Source: Actinomycetospora lemnae
Lineage (GTDB): Bacteria; Actinomycetota; Actinomycetes; Mycobacteriales; Pseudonocardiaceae
Length of the DNA: 64,000 nucleotides
NCBI RefSeq assembly: GCF_028737315.1
Contig: NZ_JAQZAO010000002.1
Location: 248,001-312,000 of the forward strand
Reading direction: 5' to 3'
The notes under the pieces are model-generated. The model did not search any database, was not told the origin of the DNA, and saw nothing but the letters and a program-made list of their open reading frames with translations. A program made the position numbers and the translations under genes. Within the stretch, counting starts at the first letter, position 1, and each line of letters begins with the position of its first letter. Below are positions 40,217 to 48,789 of the stretch, piece after piece.

Positions 40217-42276
40217 GCCGTCCCCCCGGTCTCGATGGTCGAGCTCCGCTGCGCTGCGTCTCCGTCGTCGAGCGCGTCGAGCACCGCCTCCGCCGTGCGC
40301 CGGCCGACGCCGGGCACCTCGGTGATCTGCTCGACCGTCGCGGCCCGCAGCTTGCGCACCGAGCCGAAGTGCTTGAGCAGCGCCGTGCGCCGGGCCTCGC
40401 CCAGCCCGGGCACGCCGTCGAGCGCGGACGCCGTCATCCGCGTCGAGCGCTTCTGGCGGTGGTAGGTGATCGCGAAGCGGTGCGCCTCGTCCCGGACGCG
40501 CTGGAGCAGGTAGAGCGCCTCGCTCTGGCGCGGGAGGATCGCCGGGTCCTCCTCGCCGGGGAGCCAGACCTCCTCCAGGCGCTTGGCCAGCCCCACCACC
40601 GCGACGTCGCTGATCCCGAGCTCGCCCAGGACCTCGGCCGCGGCCGCCACCTGGGGGGCGCCGCCGTCGACGACCAGCAGGTTCGGCGGGTACGCGAACT
40701 TCCGCGGGCGGCCGGTCGTCGGGTCGATGCCCGGCAGCGGGCCCTCGTCGGGCGCGACCTCGCCGGTGGCCGGGGCACCGTCGCTGGTCTCCCCCGCGCA
40801 CGCCGTGTCGGTGTGGTCGGGCGCCCTGTCGGCGTGCTCCCCTGATTCCGCGGTCTCCTTGAGGTAGCGCGCGAAGCGCCGGCGCACCACCTCCGCGATC
40901 GCCGCGACGTCGCCGCCCTCGGCGCCGCCGCGGATCGAGTAGCGCCGGTAGTCGGCTTTCTTCGGCAGCCCGTCCTCGAACACCACGAGGCTCGCCACCA
41001 CGTCGGAGCCCTGCACGTGGCTGACGTCGGTGCACTCGATGCGCAGCGGCGCGGTGTCGAGGCCCAGCTGTTCCTGGAGCTCCTCGAGGGCGGCGCTGCG
41101 CGCGGTGAGGTCGCCGGCGCGGCGCAGCTTGTGCTGGGTGAGCGCCTCCTTGGCGTTGCGCTCCACGGTCTCGGCGAGCGTGCGCTTGTCGCCGCGCTGG
41201 GCGACGCGCAGCGAGACCCGTGAGCCCCGCAGCTCCGAGAGCCACTGGCTCAGCGCCGGCGCGTCGTCGGGCATCGCCGGGACGAGCACCTCGCGCGGCA
41301 CCGGCTGCACGGCGTCGTCCGCGGAGCCCGCGAGCGCGGCCTGCTCGCCGTAGAACTGCGCGAGGAACTGCCCGACGAGGTCCGGCACGTCACTGTCGGC
41401 CTCGGTCTCGACGACCCAGCCGCGCTGGCCGCGGACCCGCCCGCCGCGGACGTGGAACACCTGGACGGCGGCCTCGAGCTCGTCGGTCGCGAACGCGACG
41501 ACGTCGGCGTCGGTGCCGTCGCCGAGCACGACGGCCTGCTTCTCGACGACGCGCTTGAGCGCCCCCGCGTCGTCACGCAGCCGCGCGGCCTTCTCGAAGT
41601 CCATGTCGGCCGCGGCGACCTGCATGTCCTTCTCGATGCGGCCGATGAGCTGGTCGGTGTGGCCGGCGAGGAAGTCGCAGAAGTCGAGGACGATCTGCCG
41701 GTGCTCCTCGGCGCTGACGCGGCCGACGCACGGCGCCGCGCACTTGTCGATGTAGCCGAGCATGCAGGGGCGCCCGATCTGCCCGTGGCGCTTGAACACC
41801 CCGCCCGAGCACTGGCGCGCCGGGAACACCCGCGTCAGCAGCTTCACCGTCTCGCGGATCGCCCAGGCGTGGGCGTAGGGCCCGAAGTACCGCACGCCCT
41901 TCTTGCGGGGACCCCGGTAGACCCGCAGCTGCGGGTACTCCTCGTTCAGCGTGACCGCGAGGACCGGGTAGGTCTTGTCGTCGCGGTAGCGGACGTTGAA
42001 CCGCGGGTCGAACTCCTTGATCCAGTTGTACTCGAGCTGGAGGGCCTCGACCTCGGTGTGGACCACCGTCCACTGCACGGCCGCCGCGGTGGTGACCATC
42101 CGTCGCGTGCGCGGGTGCAGACCGGCCACGTCGGCGAAGTACGAGTTGAGCCGGCTGCGCAGGCTCTTGGCCTTCCCGACGTAGATGACCCGCCCGTTCT
42201 CGTCCGAGAACCGGTACACGCCGGGCGCCTCCGGGATGCTCCCCGGGGCGGGTCGGTACGTCTGCGGGTCGGCCAT
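40213..42276 (-). CDS. uvrC: UvrC, excinuclease ABC subunit C
   Basis: Makes both incisions in nucleotide excision repair. The 687-residue protein has an N-terminal GIY-YIG nuclease ([25 protein letters not shown] split over residues 18-42), a UvrB-binding UVR segment, the RNase H-like endonuclease with [16 protein letters not shown], and a C-terminal double helix-hairpin-helix. An acidic insertion of about 45 residues (near 480-525) sits in the second nuclease. The tail [15 protein letters not shown] comes from a copy of the 27-bp repeat, read in another frame than in mptB and pgi. Confidence 0.97.
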   Translation of the reverse strand: MADPQTYRPAPGSIPEAPGVYRFSDENGRVIYVGKAKSLRSRLNSYFADVAGLHPRTRRMVTTAAAVQWTVVHTEVEALQLEYNWIKEFDPRFNVRYRDDKTYPVLAVTLNEEYPQLRVYRGPRKKGVRYFGPYAHAWAIRETVKLLTRVFPARQCSGGVFKRHGQIGRPCMLGYIDKCAAPCVGRVSAEEHRQIVLDFCDFLAGHTDQLIGRIEKDMQVAAADMDFEKAARLRDDAGALKRVVEKQAVVLGDGTDADVVAFATDELEAAVQVFHVRGGRVRGQRGWVVETEADSDVPDLVGQFLAQFYGEQAALAGSADDAVQPVPREVLVPAMPDDAPALSQWLSELRGSRVSLRVAQRGDKRTLAETVERNAKEALTQHKLRRAGDLTARSAALEELQEQLGLDTAPLRIECTDVSHVQGSDVVASLVVFEDGLPKKADYRRYSIRGGAEGGDVAAIAEVVRRRFARYLKETAESGEHADRAPDHTDTACAGETSDGAPATGEVAPDEGPLPGIDPTTGRPRKFAYPPNLLVVDGGAPQVAAAAEVLGELGISDVAVVGLAKRLEEVWLPGEEDPAILPRQSEALYLLQRVRDEAHRFAITYHRQKRSTRMTASALDGVPGLGEARRTALLKHFGSVRKLRAATVEQITEVPGVGRRTAEAVLDALDDGDAAQRSSTIETGGTA
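40237..40263 (-). repeat. 27-bp dispersed repeat, copy at uvrC 3' end
   Basis: On the minus strand it ends AGCGGAGCTCGACC like the other copies. It encodes part of the UvrC C-terminal tail, eight codons before the stop. Confidence 0.85.
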
Positions 42277-42338
42277 GGTGACCCCCAGCGTAGGCGCGTC
42301 CGTCCGGCCGTCCGGCGTGCACCCGGATGGGTGGAATC

Positions 42339-42379
42339 GGCGTGTCGGACGGCGTGTCGCGGCGTGTCACTGGCGTGTC
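42339..42379 (-). promoter_or_regulatory. Four phased GACACGCC repeats upstream of uvrC
   Basis: GACACGCC (plus-strand GGCGTGTC) occurs at 42339, 42351, 42361 and 42372, spaced 12, 10 and 11 bases, 63-103 bases before the uvrC start. The near-helical spacing suggests cooperative binding of a regulator. I see no LexA-type GAAC-N4-GTTC site here. Confidence 0.55.
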
Positions 42380-42402
42380 GTCCTCGGGCCAGACGGTCGA
42401 GC

Positions 42403-42434
42403 GGGAGACGCTGCGGCGACCCGGAGCGTCTCCC
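42403..42434. terminator. Hairpin after the small gene at 42441
   Basis: GGGAGACGCT and AGCGTCTCCC form a perfect 10-bp stem with a 12-base loop, six bases downstream of the stop of the next minus-strand gene. It separates that gene from the uvrC promoter. Confidence 0.7.
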
Positions 42435-42440
42435 CCGACC

Positions 42441-42737
42441 TCAGAGCGAGGGGGTGGCGTCCGCCGGCGCCGGCTCGCCGGGACGGCGGCCCAGGACGTC
42501 GGTGAGGAAGGCCTCCAGGTTCGTGGGCTCCCCCGCCGCGTCCAGGCGCGGGTGCTCACGGAGACCGTGGGCGGCCTCCTCCACGGCACTCTCGACCAGG
42601 GCCCGCTCCTCGGACCCCACGACCAGGTAGCCCCGGAGGGACCCCTGCCACGGACGGCGCCACTGCAGGTAGGTGAGGTCGGTGTCCTCGATCTCCTGCA
42701 GTTGCACCCGATTGCCGAGCCACGACACGTCGCTCAT
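42441..42737 (-). CDS. Small hypothetical protein
   Basis: A 98-residue protein I cannot assign. It begins MSDVSWLGNRVQLQEIEDTD and has a WRRPWQGSLRGYLVVGSEER stretch, then an acidic helical part and a Pro/Ala-rich end. No membrane segment or signal is visible. The ATG has an excellent ribosome site (AAGGAGGTC), and the hairpin at 42403 follows its stop, so it looks like a real single-gene unit. TTTACC at about 42833 (minus-strand GGTAAA) might belong to its promoter. Confidence 0.7.
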   Translation of the reverse strand: MSDVSWLGNRVQLQEIEDTDLTYLQWRRPWQGSLRGYLVVGSEERALVESAVEEAAHGLREHPRLDAAGEPTNLEAFLTDVLGRRPGEPAPADATPSL

Positions 42738-42892
42738 GGGGACCTCCTTCACGCGGGGAGCTGATCTCCGGGCCCTCGGGGGCGGCATCGGCCCCGCGTT
42801 CCACGTCCAGGCTGACCTCCCGGACACGGTCGGTAAACCCCTCGCGGCGTCGTGTCGCTCACGGCGTGGTGTCGGCCACCGGGCAGGAGCTC

Positions 42893-43621
42893 CTACCGGG
42901 TGTCGAGGACGAGGTAGCCCTCGGCGGTGCGGTCCGGCCCCAAGTCGGCCGCCTTGGCCTGCGAACGGCCCCAGCCCCACATGCGGCCGCGCAGGTCGTC
43001 CATGTGCGCGGTCTGGCTCTTGTGGGCGCGCAGGGCCTCGACCTTGCGGTCGAAGGCCGCGGTGGTGTCGACGTAGTGGTCGGCGCCCTCGCCCATGTGG
43101 GAGATCCACACCTCGGAGACGGTGTGGGCCTCCAGGCCCTCGTCGGCGAGCAGCTCCGGGTGGGCGAACGGGTTGCGGGCGTCGGGGTAGACCGCGCACA
43201 TCGCGGCCTCGCCGGCCGCGGTGTGGTCGGGGTGGCTGCCGTACATCGAGCGCACGTTGCGCGTCGGGGACTGGGTGACGACCCGGTCGGGGCGGACCTG
43301 CCGGATGACCCGGGTGATGTCGCGACGCAGCTCGTGGGTGACGTAGAGGCGGCCGTCGGGCCAGCCGAGGAAGTGCAGCTCGTCGACACCGAGGATCGCC
43401 GCGGCCGCCGTCTGCTCCTCGCGGCGCAGCGACGCCATGTCGGTGCGGGTGATCTCCTCGTCGAACCCGCCCGCGTCGCCGTCGGTGATGAGGCAGTAGA
43501 CGACGCGGTGGCCGGCGTCGGTCCAGGTGGCGACCGAGCCGCCGCTGCCGAAGTCGATGTCGTCGGGGTGGGCGACCACCACGAGGACGGTGATCGGGTT
43601 CTCGGGCTGATCAGGCTCCAC
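42893..43621 (-). CDS. PIG-L/LmbE family zinc deacetylase
   Basis: A 242-residue N-acetylglucosamine-type deacetylase. The zinc motif AHPDD is at 17-21 and the third ligand region is SHPDHTAAG; LITDGDAGG and FLGWPDGRL are also family features. It belongs to the same superfamily as MshB and Mca of mycothiol metabolism, but the substrate cannot be told. GTG at 43621 follows the stop of the SWIM protein by 10 bases. Confidence 0.9.
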   Translation of the reverse strand: MEPDQPENPITVLVVVAHPDDIDFGSGGSVATWTDAGHRVVYCLITDGDAGGFDEEITRTDMASLRREEQTAAAAILGVDELHFLGWPDGRLYVTHELRRDITRVIRQVRPDRVVTQSPTRNVRSMYGSHPDHTAAGEAAMCAVYPDARNPFAHPELLADEGLEAHTVSEVWISHMGEGADHYVDTTAAFDRKVEALRAHKSQTAHMDDLRGRMWGWGRSQAKAADLGPDRTAEGYLVLDTR

Positions 43622-43631
43622 GGTGCTGAAC

Positions 43632-44468
43632 CTACGCCGGTGGCTCCGCCATCCGCCGGTAGAGCGGGCGCAGCACCTCGCGCACGTCCTCGCCGCCGAC
43701 GTCCAGCGGCGGCAGCTCGTCGAGCAGGGCGTCGGACGTGGGGGCGCGCGGGTGCGCCGGCGCGTCCGGGACGGGCACGCCGGGGCGGTGGAAGCGGTCG
43801 AGGAGGTCCGCGAGCGCCGTGGGGGCGCCGGCGCCGGCGTCGCGGCGGTCGCGCAGGGCCGCGAGCAGCGTCGCCCGGTCGCGGCCCCGCCAGCGCAGGA
43901 GCGCGAACGGGTCGACGTCGAACTCCTCGGCGGCGAGGTAGGCGACGGCCGCGAGGTGCTTGCACGGCACCGACCAGTCGGGGCACGAGCAGTCCATCGG
44001 CAGCTCGCCCGAGCCCTGCGGGAACAGCGAGAGCCCGACGCGGGCGAGGACGTCCTCGAGGTCGTCGGGCACCTCGCCGGCGAGCAGGGCCGCGGCGTAC
44101 CAGGAGTCGGCGGCCAGCGCGTCGAGCACCGCGTCCCAGGCCTCGTCGGCGAACGGGCGCAGGCCGATCCGTTCGCGGTAGGGCTCGTCACGGCTGCCCT
44201 GGACGGTCGCGGTGATCGCGCCGGGCTCGATCGCGAGGTCGATCACCTGCCCGGCGCGGGCGTAGGTCTTCCCGCGGTCGAGCCGCCCGCCGACGCCGAG
44301 CGCGGTGAGGACCGCGAGGAAGCGCCCCGACCACCACGACTCCCCGATCGCGCCCCGGCGGCTGCGGGCCACGATGCCGTCCTCGACGGGCTTGCGCTTG
44401 CCGAACTCGGCGCCGCTCTCGGGGAAGCGTTCGCGGAACCGGGGACCCGAGCGCGTCTCACGCACCAT
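43632..44468 (-). CDS. SWIM zinc-finger protein, partner of SNF2 helicase
   Basis: A 278-residue protein with the SWIM zinc ligands C160, C162, C169 and H171 (CSCPDWSVPCKH). The N-terminal half has the family start RFRERFPESGAEFGKRK and WWSGRFLAVL. Such proteins are usually encoded next to a SNF2-type helicase in actinobacteria, and here the first 11 bases overlap the helicase 3' end. The function of the pair is not established; DNA repair or chromosome maintenance is a guess. Confidence 0.9.
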   Translation of the reverse strand: MVRETRSGPRFRERFPESGAEFGKRKPVEDGIVARSRRGAIGESWWSGRFLAVLTALGVGGRLDRGKTYARAGQVIDLAIEPGAITATVQGSRDEPYRERIGLRPFADEAWDAVLDALAADSWYAAALLAGEVPDDLEDVLARVGLSLFPQGSGELPMDCSCPDWSVPCKHLAAVAYLAAEEFDVDPFALLRWRGRDRATLLAALRDRRDAGAGAPTALADLLDRFHRPGVPVPDAPAHPRAPTSDALLDELPPLDVGGEDVREVLRPLYRRMAEPPA

Positions 44469-47400
44469 CGTCGTCGTCCACCTCCTCGGGTTCGGCGTCC
44501 AGCCGCAGCACCGTCGCGAGCTCGTCGGTCGACAGGTCGGTGAGCCAGTCCTCGCCGTCGCGCACCGCGAGGTCGGCGAGCTCGCGCTTGCCGGCGATGA
44601 GGTCGTCGATCCGCTCCTCCAGCGTGCCCGCGCAGACCAGCTTGCGGACCCCGACCGTGCGCTTCTGGCCGATCCGGAAGGCGCGGTCGGTGGCCTGGTC
44701 CTCGACGGCCGGGTTCCACCAGCGGTCGAGGTGCACGACGTGCTGGGCGGCGGTCAGCGTGATCCCGGTCCCGCCCGCCCGGAGCGAGAGCAGGAACAGT
44801 GACGGGCCGTCGCCGCGCTGGAAGCGCTCGACCATCGTGTCCCGCGCGCGCCGCGAGACCCCGCCGTGCAGCCACGCGACCTCGGTGTCGAACCGGGCCG
44901 CGAGGTGCGGGGCCAGCATGTCGCCGAAGGCCGCGAACTGCGTGAACAGCAGCGCGCGGTCCCCGGCGGCGAGCACCTCGGCGAGGATCTCCTCGAGCCG
45001 CGCGATCTTGCCCGAGCGCCGCCCGATCGGGGAGCCGTCGTGCAGCAGCAGCGCCGGGTGGTCGCAGACCTGCTTGAGCTTCGTCATCGCCGCGAGCACG
45101 CGCCCGCGCCGCTCGATGCCCGGTGCGACGTCGTCGAGCTCGCCGAGCATCTCGTCGACGACGACCCGGTAGAGCGAGGCCTGCTCCGCGGTCAGCCCGC
45201 ACCGCTCGACGGTCTCGATCTTCTCGGGCAGGTCGTCGACGACCGCCGGGTCGGTCTTGAGCCGGCGCAGCAGGAACGGGCGGGTGCGCCGGCGCAGGTC
45301 CTCGGCGACGTCGACGCGGCCGTGGCGCTCGACGGGGACGGCGTAGCGCTCGCGGAAGGCGGTGGCGCTGCCGAGCATCCCCGGGTTGACCGCGTCCATG
45401 ATCGACCACAGCTCGGCGAGGCGGTTCTCGACCGGCGTGCCGGTCAGCGCGAGGCGGTGCTCGGCGTCGAGGCGGCGGACCGCCCGGGCGCCGCGGGAGC
45501 GGTTGTTCTTGACCATCTGCGCCTCGTCGAGCACCACGCGGTGCCAGGCGAGCTCGGCGAACGCGTCGGTGTCGCGCACGAGCGTGCCGTACGAGGTGAC
45601 GACGAGGTCGGCGCCGTCGGCGGCCTCGCGGGGCTCGGACCGCCCGGCCCCGTGGTGGACCGCGACGCGCAGCTCCGGGACGAACCGCTCGGCCTCCCGG
45701 CGCCACGTCGAGACCACCGAGGTGGGGCAGACGAGCAGGGTCGGGCCCACGTCCGCGTCGGCGCGCTCGTGGGACTCCAGGGCCAGGACCTGCAGCGTCT
45801 TGCCGAGCCCCATGTCGTCGGCGAGCACCCCGCCGAGTCGCAGCCGCGCGAGGAACGCGAGCCACGACAGCCCGCGGCGCTGGTAGGGCCTCAGGGTCGC
45901 GCGGACGCCGGGCGGGGTGTCGAGGGGCTCGAGGGTGGTGCCGCCGGCGAGCAGGTCACCGAGCTCGCCGTCGAGGCGCAGCGACTCCACGGGCAGGGGC
46001 GCGGGGACGTCGTCGGGGTGGGTGACGGCGAGGTGGAGCACGTCGCCGACGGTCGGGCGCTCGCGCCGCTCGGCGAGGAAGGCCAGGCCGTCGCGGAGGC
46101 GCTCGGGGTCGACGGCGACCCAGCGCCCGCGCAGCCGCACGAGCGGGGCCTTGGCACGCACCAGCGCGTCCATCTCGGCGTTCGACAGCTCCTCGCCGTC
46201 GACGGCGAGCCGCCAGGTGAAGTCGACGAGGTCGTCCTTGCCGATCTTGGCGCCGGTGTCGACGACGCCGTCGGGCCGCGCCTGTCCCCCGGCACCGGCG
46301 AGCCCGAGGCGGGCGGGCCCGGCGCGCCAGCCCGCGGGCAGCAGGACGCCGAAGCCGGCGCGGTCGAGGTCGGCGGCGACGTGGGCGAGGAAGTGGTGCG
46401 TGCCGGCGAGGTCGAGGTCCATGCCGCCGGGCCGCGGGACGCGCAGTGCCTCGGCGAGCTCCGGGTAGACGCGGGCGGCGCGGCCCAGCTCGCCCAGCAG
46501 GACCTCGGCGGGGTCGTCGAGCCAGCGGCGCAGGGCCGTCGGGTCGCGCCAGACGGTGTCGGCGTCGACGGTCAGGCTCGGGTCCTGGGCGGACTGCAGC
46601 GCGAACGTCAGCCGGAACAGGGGCTCCGGCTCGTCGAGGGCGTGCCCGAGGTGGTCGGTGACGACCTCGTCGAGACGGAACGACGCCCGCGCGGGCCCGG
46701 CGTGCGGGGCGCCGACGACGGCCCACCGGCGCAGCCCGGCGACCAGCCCGTCGGGCGGGGCGGGGTCGCCCAGCACCGGCTCGTCGCCGAGGGCGTGCGC
46801 CCAGTCCGGGGCGGTCGCGAGCTCCTCGCTGCCGGTGAGGCGGGCGCGCGCGTGGGCGTCGACGGCCGCCGCGAGCGCCGCCTCGACCACCGCCGCGGCG
46901 CTCGCCGGCTCCTCCCCCGCGACCTGCTCGCAGCGGCACACCGGGGGCAGGGCGGCGGCGAGCGTGTCGGCGGCGACGAGGTCGGGGCCCTGGAGGACGG
47001 GCCGCCAGACCAGGCCGGCTCCCGGAGCCTCCTCGTCCGGCGCCGGCAGCACGCGGCCGCGGGTGACGAGGTCCGCGGCCAGCGCGTCGACCGCGCGCAG
47101 GGCCACGACCGAGGCGCTCGCGACGGTGCCGGCGGGCGGGGTGGGCGGCGGGGCGCCGGGCGGGAGCTCGAGGACCGGGACGGTCCAGTCGGCGAGCACC
47201 GGGTCGCCGGCGTGGGGGCCGGTCTCCTCGCGGTCGAGGTCGTCGGAGTCCCGCGGGGCGTCGGCGTCCGAGGGCAGCGCGAGGACGGCGACGCCGGCGG
47301 TGGCGCTCGTCGTGCCCCACACGGCCGCGAGCCGGTCGGCCGGCACCGCGAACGGGTGCGGGCGCGCGCCGCGGCGGGCGCGGCTGGTGCTGTGGGCGGG

Positions 47401-47475
47401 GAGATCGGGGTCCTCGGCCCACAGGCAGACGCCGCGCCCGGGCGACCAGAGGGCGTGCAGCGCGAGCAGGCTCAG
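44458..47475 (-). CDS. SNF2-family DNA helicase (DEAD/DEAH box), probable CTG start
   Basis: A Swi2/Snf2 ATPase of about 1005 residues. The N-terminal half (about 1-520) is the variable SNF2-associated bacterial region; the motor follows with Walker A GLGKT (K559), DEAQ at 650-653, LTGTPVENRLAELWSIMD, and the second RecA lobe LLFTQFAAFGDML and RAFRIGQKRTVGVRKLV. In-frame coding similarity reaches LHALWSPGRG, yet no ATG, GTG or TTG lies in frame between there and deep inside the Rieske gene. The best start is CTG at 47475 (overlapping the Rieske stop as CTGA) or CTG at 47469 (eight bases after AGGTG). Confidence 0.9.
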   Translation of the reverse strand: MSLLALHALWSPGRGVCLWAEDPDLPAHSTSRARRGARPHPFAVPADRLAAVWGTTSATAGVAVLALPSDADAPRDSDDLDREETGPHAGDPVLADWTVPVLELPPGAPPPTPPAGTVASASVVALRAVDALAADLVTRGRVLPAPDEEAPGAGLVWRPVLQGPDLVAADTLAAALPPVCRCEQVAGEEPASAAAVVEAALAAAVDAHARARLTGSEELATAPDWAHALGDEPVLGDPAPPDGLVAGLRRWAVVGAPHAGPARASFRLDEVVTDHLGHALDEPEPLFRLTFALQSAQDPSLTVDADTVWRDPTALRRWLDDPAEVLLGELGRAARVYPELAEALRVPRPGGMDLDLAGTHHFLAHVAADLDRAGFGVLLPAGWRAGPARLGLAGAGGQARPDGVVDTGAKIGKDDLVDFTWRLAVDGEELSNAEMDALVRAKAPLVRLRGRWVAVDPERLRDGLAFLAERRERPTVGDVLHLAVTHPDDVPAPLPVESLRLDGELGDLLAGGTTLEPLDTPPGVRATLRPYQRRGLSWLAFLARLRLGGVLADDMGLGKTLQVLALESHERADADVGPTLLVCPTSVVSTWRREAERFVPELRVAVHHGAGRSEPREAADGADLVVTSYGTLVRDTDAFAELAWHRVVLDEAQMVKNNRSRGARAVRRLDAEHRLALTGTPVENRLAELWSIMDAVNPGMLGSATAFRERYAVPVERHGRVDVAEDLRRRTRPFLLRRLKTDPAVVDDLPEKIETVERCGLTAEQASLYRVVVDEMLGELDDVAPGIERRGRVLAAMTKLKQVCDHPALLLHDGSPIGRRSGKIARLEEILAEVLAAGDRALLFTQFAAFGDMLAPHLAARFDTEVAWLHGGVSRRARDTMVERFQRGDGPSLFLLSLRAGGTGITLTAAQHVVHLDRWWNPAVEDQATDRAFRIGQKRTVGVRKLVCAGTLEERIDDLIAGKRELADLAVRDGEDWLTDLSTDELATVLRLDAEPEEVDDDDGA

Positions 47476-47921
47476 CTCACCTGCACCGTGCCGTCGACGA
47501 CGCGTGCGGGCAGCTCGGTGAGACCCCGCTCGGCCGGTCCCTCGTGCACCGCGCCGGTGGCGGCCTCGAACCGGCTCTGGTGGGCGGGGCAGGTGATGAC
47601 GCCGCCCTCGGGCGCGGCGACCGTCGCGCCCTGGTGCGGGCAGGTCGCGTCGAACGCCCGCACCGTGCCGGCGGCGGGCTGGACGACGACGACCGGGCGC
47701 TCGCCGCCGCGCAGGACCGTGCCGCCACCGACCGGGACGTCGGCGAGCGGGACGGTGGCGAGCGGCGCGGGAGCGGCGCCGGGGGCCGGGGAGGCCGGCG
47801 CGGGTGCGGGGGCGGCCGACCCGGCGCTCGAGGAGCACGCCGCCAGCGCGCCGGGGACCGCGAGGGCGGCCGCCAGCCCGCAGAGGACCGTGCGGCGGTT
47901 GGGTCCGGTGGTGGTGGGCAC
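47472..47921 (-). CDS. Rieske [2Fe-2S] protein with Tat/lipoprotein signal
   Basis: A 149-residue exported electron-transfer protein. The N-terminus has twin arginines (R9-R10), a hydrophobic stretch and a lipobox ending in C29 (GALAAC), so it is probably a Tat-exported lipoprotein. A Pro/Ala linker (33-55) leads to a Rieske domain with ligands C94, H96 (CPHQG), C111 and H114 (CPAHQS). The GTG at 47921 follows GGAGG. Its stop overlaps the proposed helicase start, a strange pairing with a cytosolic DNA motor. No redox partner is adjacent. Confidence 0.9.
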   Translation of the reverse strand: MPTTTGPNRRTVLCGLAAALAVPGALAACSSSAGSAAPAPAPASPAPGAAPAPLATVPLADVPVGGGTVLRGGERPVVVVQPAAGTVRAFDATCPHQGATVAAPEGGVITCPAHQSRFEAATGAVHEGPAERGLTELPARVVDGTVQVS

Positions 47922-48006
47922 CGAGGCCTCCGTCTTCGTGGAAGTGATCGTGATCCTGCGGTGACCAGTCTGCCCGCGCACCCCGTCACCGCTCGGTGAG
48001 CCCTCT

Positions 48007-48049
48007 CGTGAGTACTTTCGTCGGCTATAGGCGTGGAAAGTGCTCACGA
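48007..48049. repeat. 43-bp palindromic element, copy 1
   Basis: CGTGAG ... CTCACG ends, arms of about 13 bases with one mismatch, and a 16-base centre holding CTATAG. It lies four bases beyond the 3' end of the HAD gene. Same length and layout as copy 2 at 48747. Confidence 0.85.
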
Positions 48050-48052
48050 GGG

Positions 48053-48745
48053 TCAGGGCGCGGGCTCCTCGGGCAGGGCCAGCAGGCCCTCGACGACGTC
48101 GTCGAGGGCGGGCGCGGTGACGTGCGGGCGGGCGACGGCGTCGGGGATGCGGCCCTCGAGGCGCTCGCAGAACCCGCCGACCAGGCCCGCCGACACCGCG
48201 CCGTGCACGTCCCACGAGTGCACGGCCACGAGCGCGGTCCGGGCGGGCGGCGTCGCGGTCCGCTCGCACGCCCAGTGGTAGACCCGCGCCGGTGGCTTGA
48301 ACATCTTCAGCTCCGCGCACGACATGACGTCGGTGAACCGGTCGCGCACCCCGCCGGCCTCGAGCGCCGCGCCCGCGACCTCCGCCGAGCCGTGCGTGAA
48401 CCCGTAGGCCGGCACACCCGCCTCGGCGAGCCGCTGCAGCGCCGGCGCGACGTCGGGGTGCACGGGCAGCTCCCGGAAGCCGTCGAGCACCGAGGCGACC
48501 TGGTCGTCGGTGAGGTCGCGCCCGCAGGTGCGTCGCAGCATGTCGGCGGCGACGGTCGCGAACGGCGGCGCCTCGCCGGCCAGCGTCATCGCCATGCCCT
48601 GGTGCAGCAGCCGCGCGAAGAACAGCTCCAGCTCGTGACCGGGGCGCCCCAGCGCCTCGATCCGGGGGCGCAGACCCTCCAGCTGCAGGCACGTCTCGAA
48701 CAGGTCGAACAGGACGACCTGGGGCCTCCGGGCGGGTGCACTCAT
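48053..48745 (-). CDS. HAD-superfamily hydrolase (2-haloacid dehalogenase-like)
   Basis: A 230-residue hydrolase of the type II haloacid dehalogenase group. The nucleophile region is VLFDLFETC (D14); YGFTHGSAEV is motif II, FKPPARVYHWA carries the motif III lysine, and AVHSWDVHGA is motif IV. A helical cap lies between motifs I and II. The substrate may be a haloacid or a phosphate ester. The gene is exactly framed by two 43-bp palindromic elements (48007 and 48747), so it may have entered as a unit. I chose the ATG at 48745; an upstream open frame runs through the palindrome. Confidence 0.87.
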   Translation of the reverse strand: MSAPARRPQVVLFDLFETCLQLEGLRPRIEALGRPGHELELFFARLLHQGMAMTLAGEAPPFATVAADMLRRTCGRDLTDDQVASVLDGFRELPVHPDVAPALQRLAEAGVPAYGFTHGSAEVAGAALEAGGVRDRFTDVMSCAELKMFKPPARVYHWACERTATPPARTALVAVHSWDVHGAVSAGLVGGFCERLEGRIPDAVARPHVTAPALDDVVEGLLALPEEPAP

Positions 48746-48746
48746 G

Positions 48747-48789
48747 CGTGAGCAGTTGCCCCGCGTATCGCCGCGGAAACTGCTCACGA
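48747..48789. repeat. 43-bp palindromic element, copy 2
   Basis: CGTGAG ... CTCACG with arms of 11-12 bases around a 16-base centre containing GTATCG. It begins two bases upstream of the HAD start, and the pyrD stop codon (48784-48786) lies inside it. Confidence 0.85.

Noticed and set aside
44866-47964. Plus-strand frame of 1032 codons opposite the SNF2 helicase
   Set aside because: Shadow frame without recognisable domains; the helicase motifs on the minus strand explain the region.
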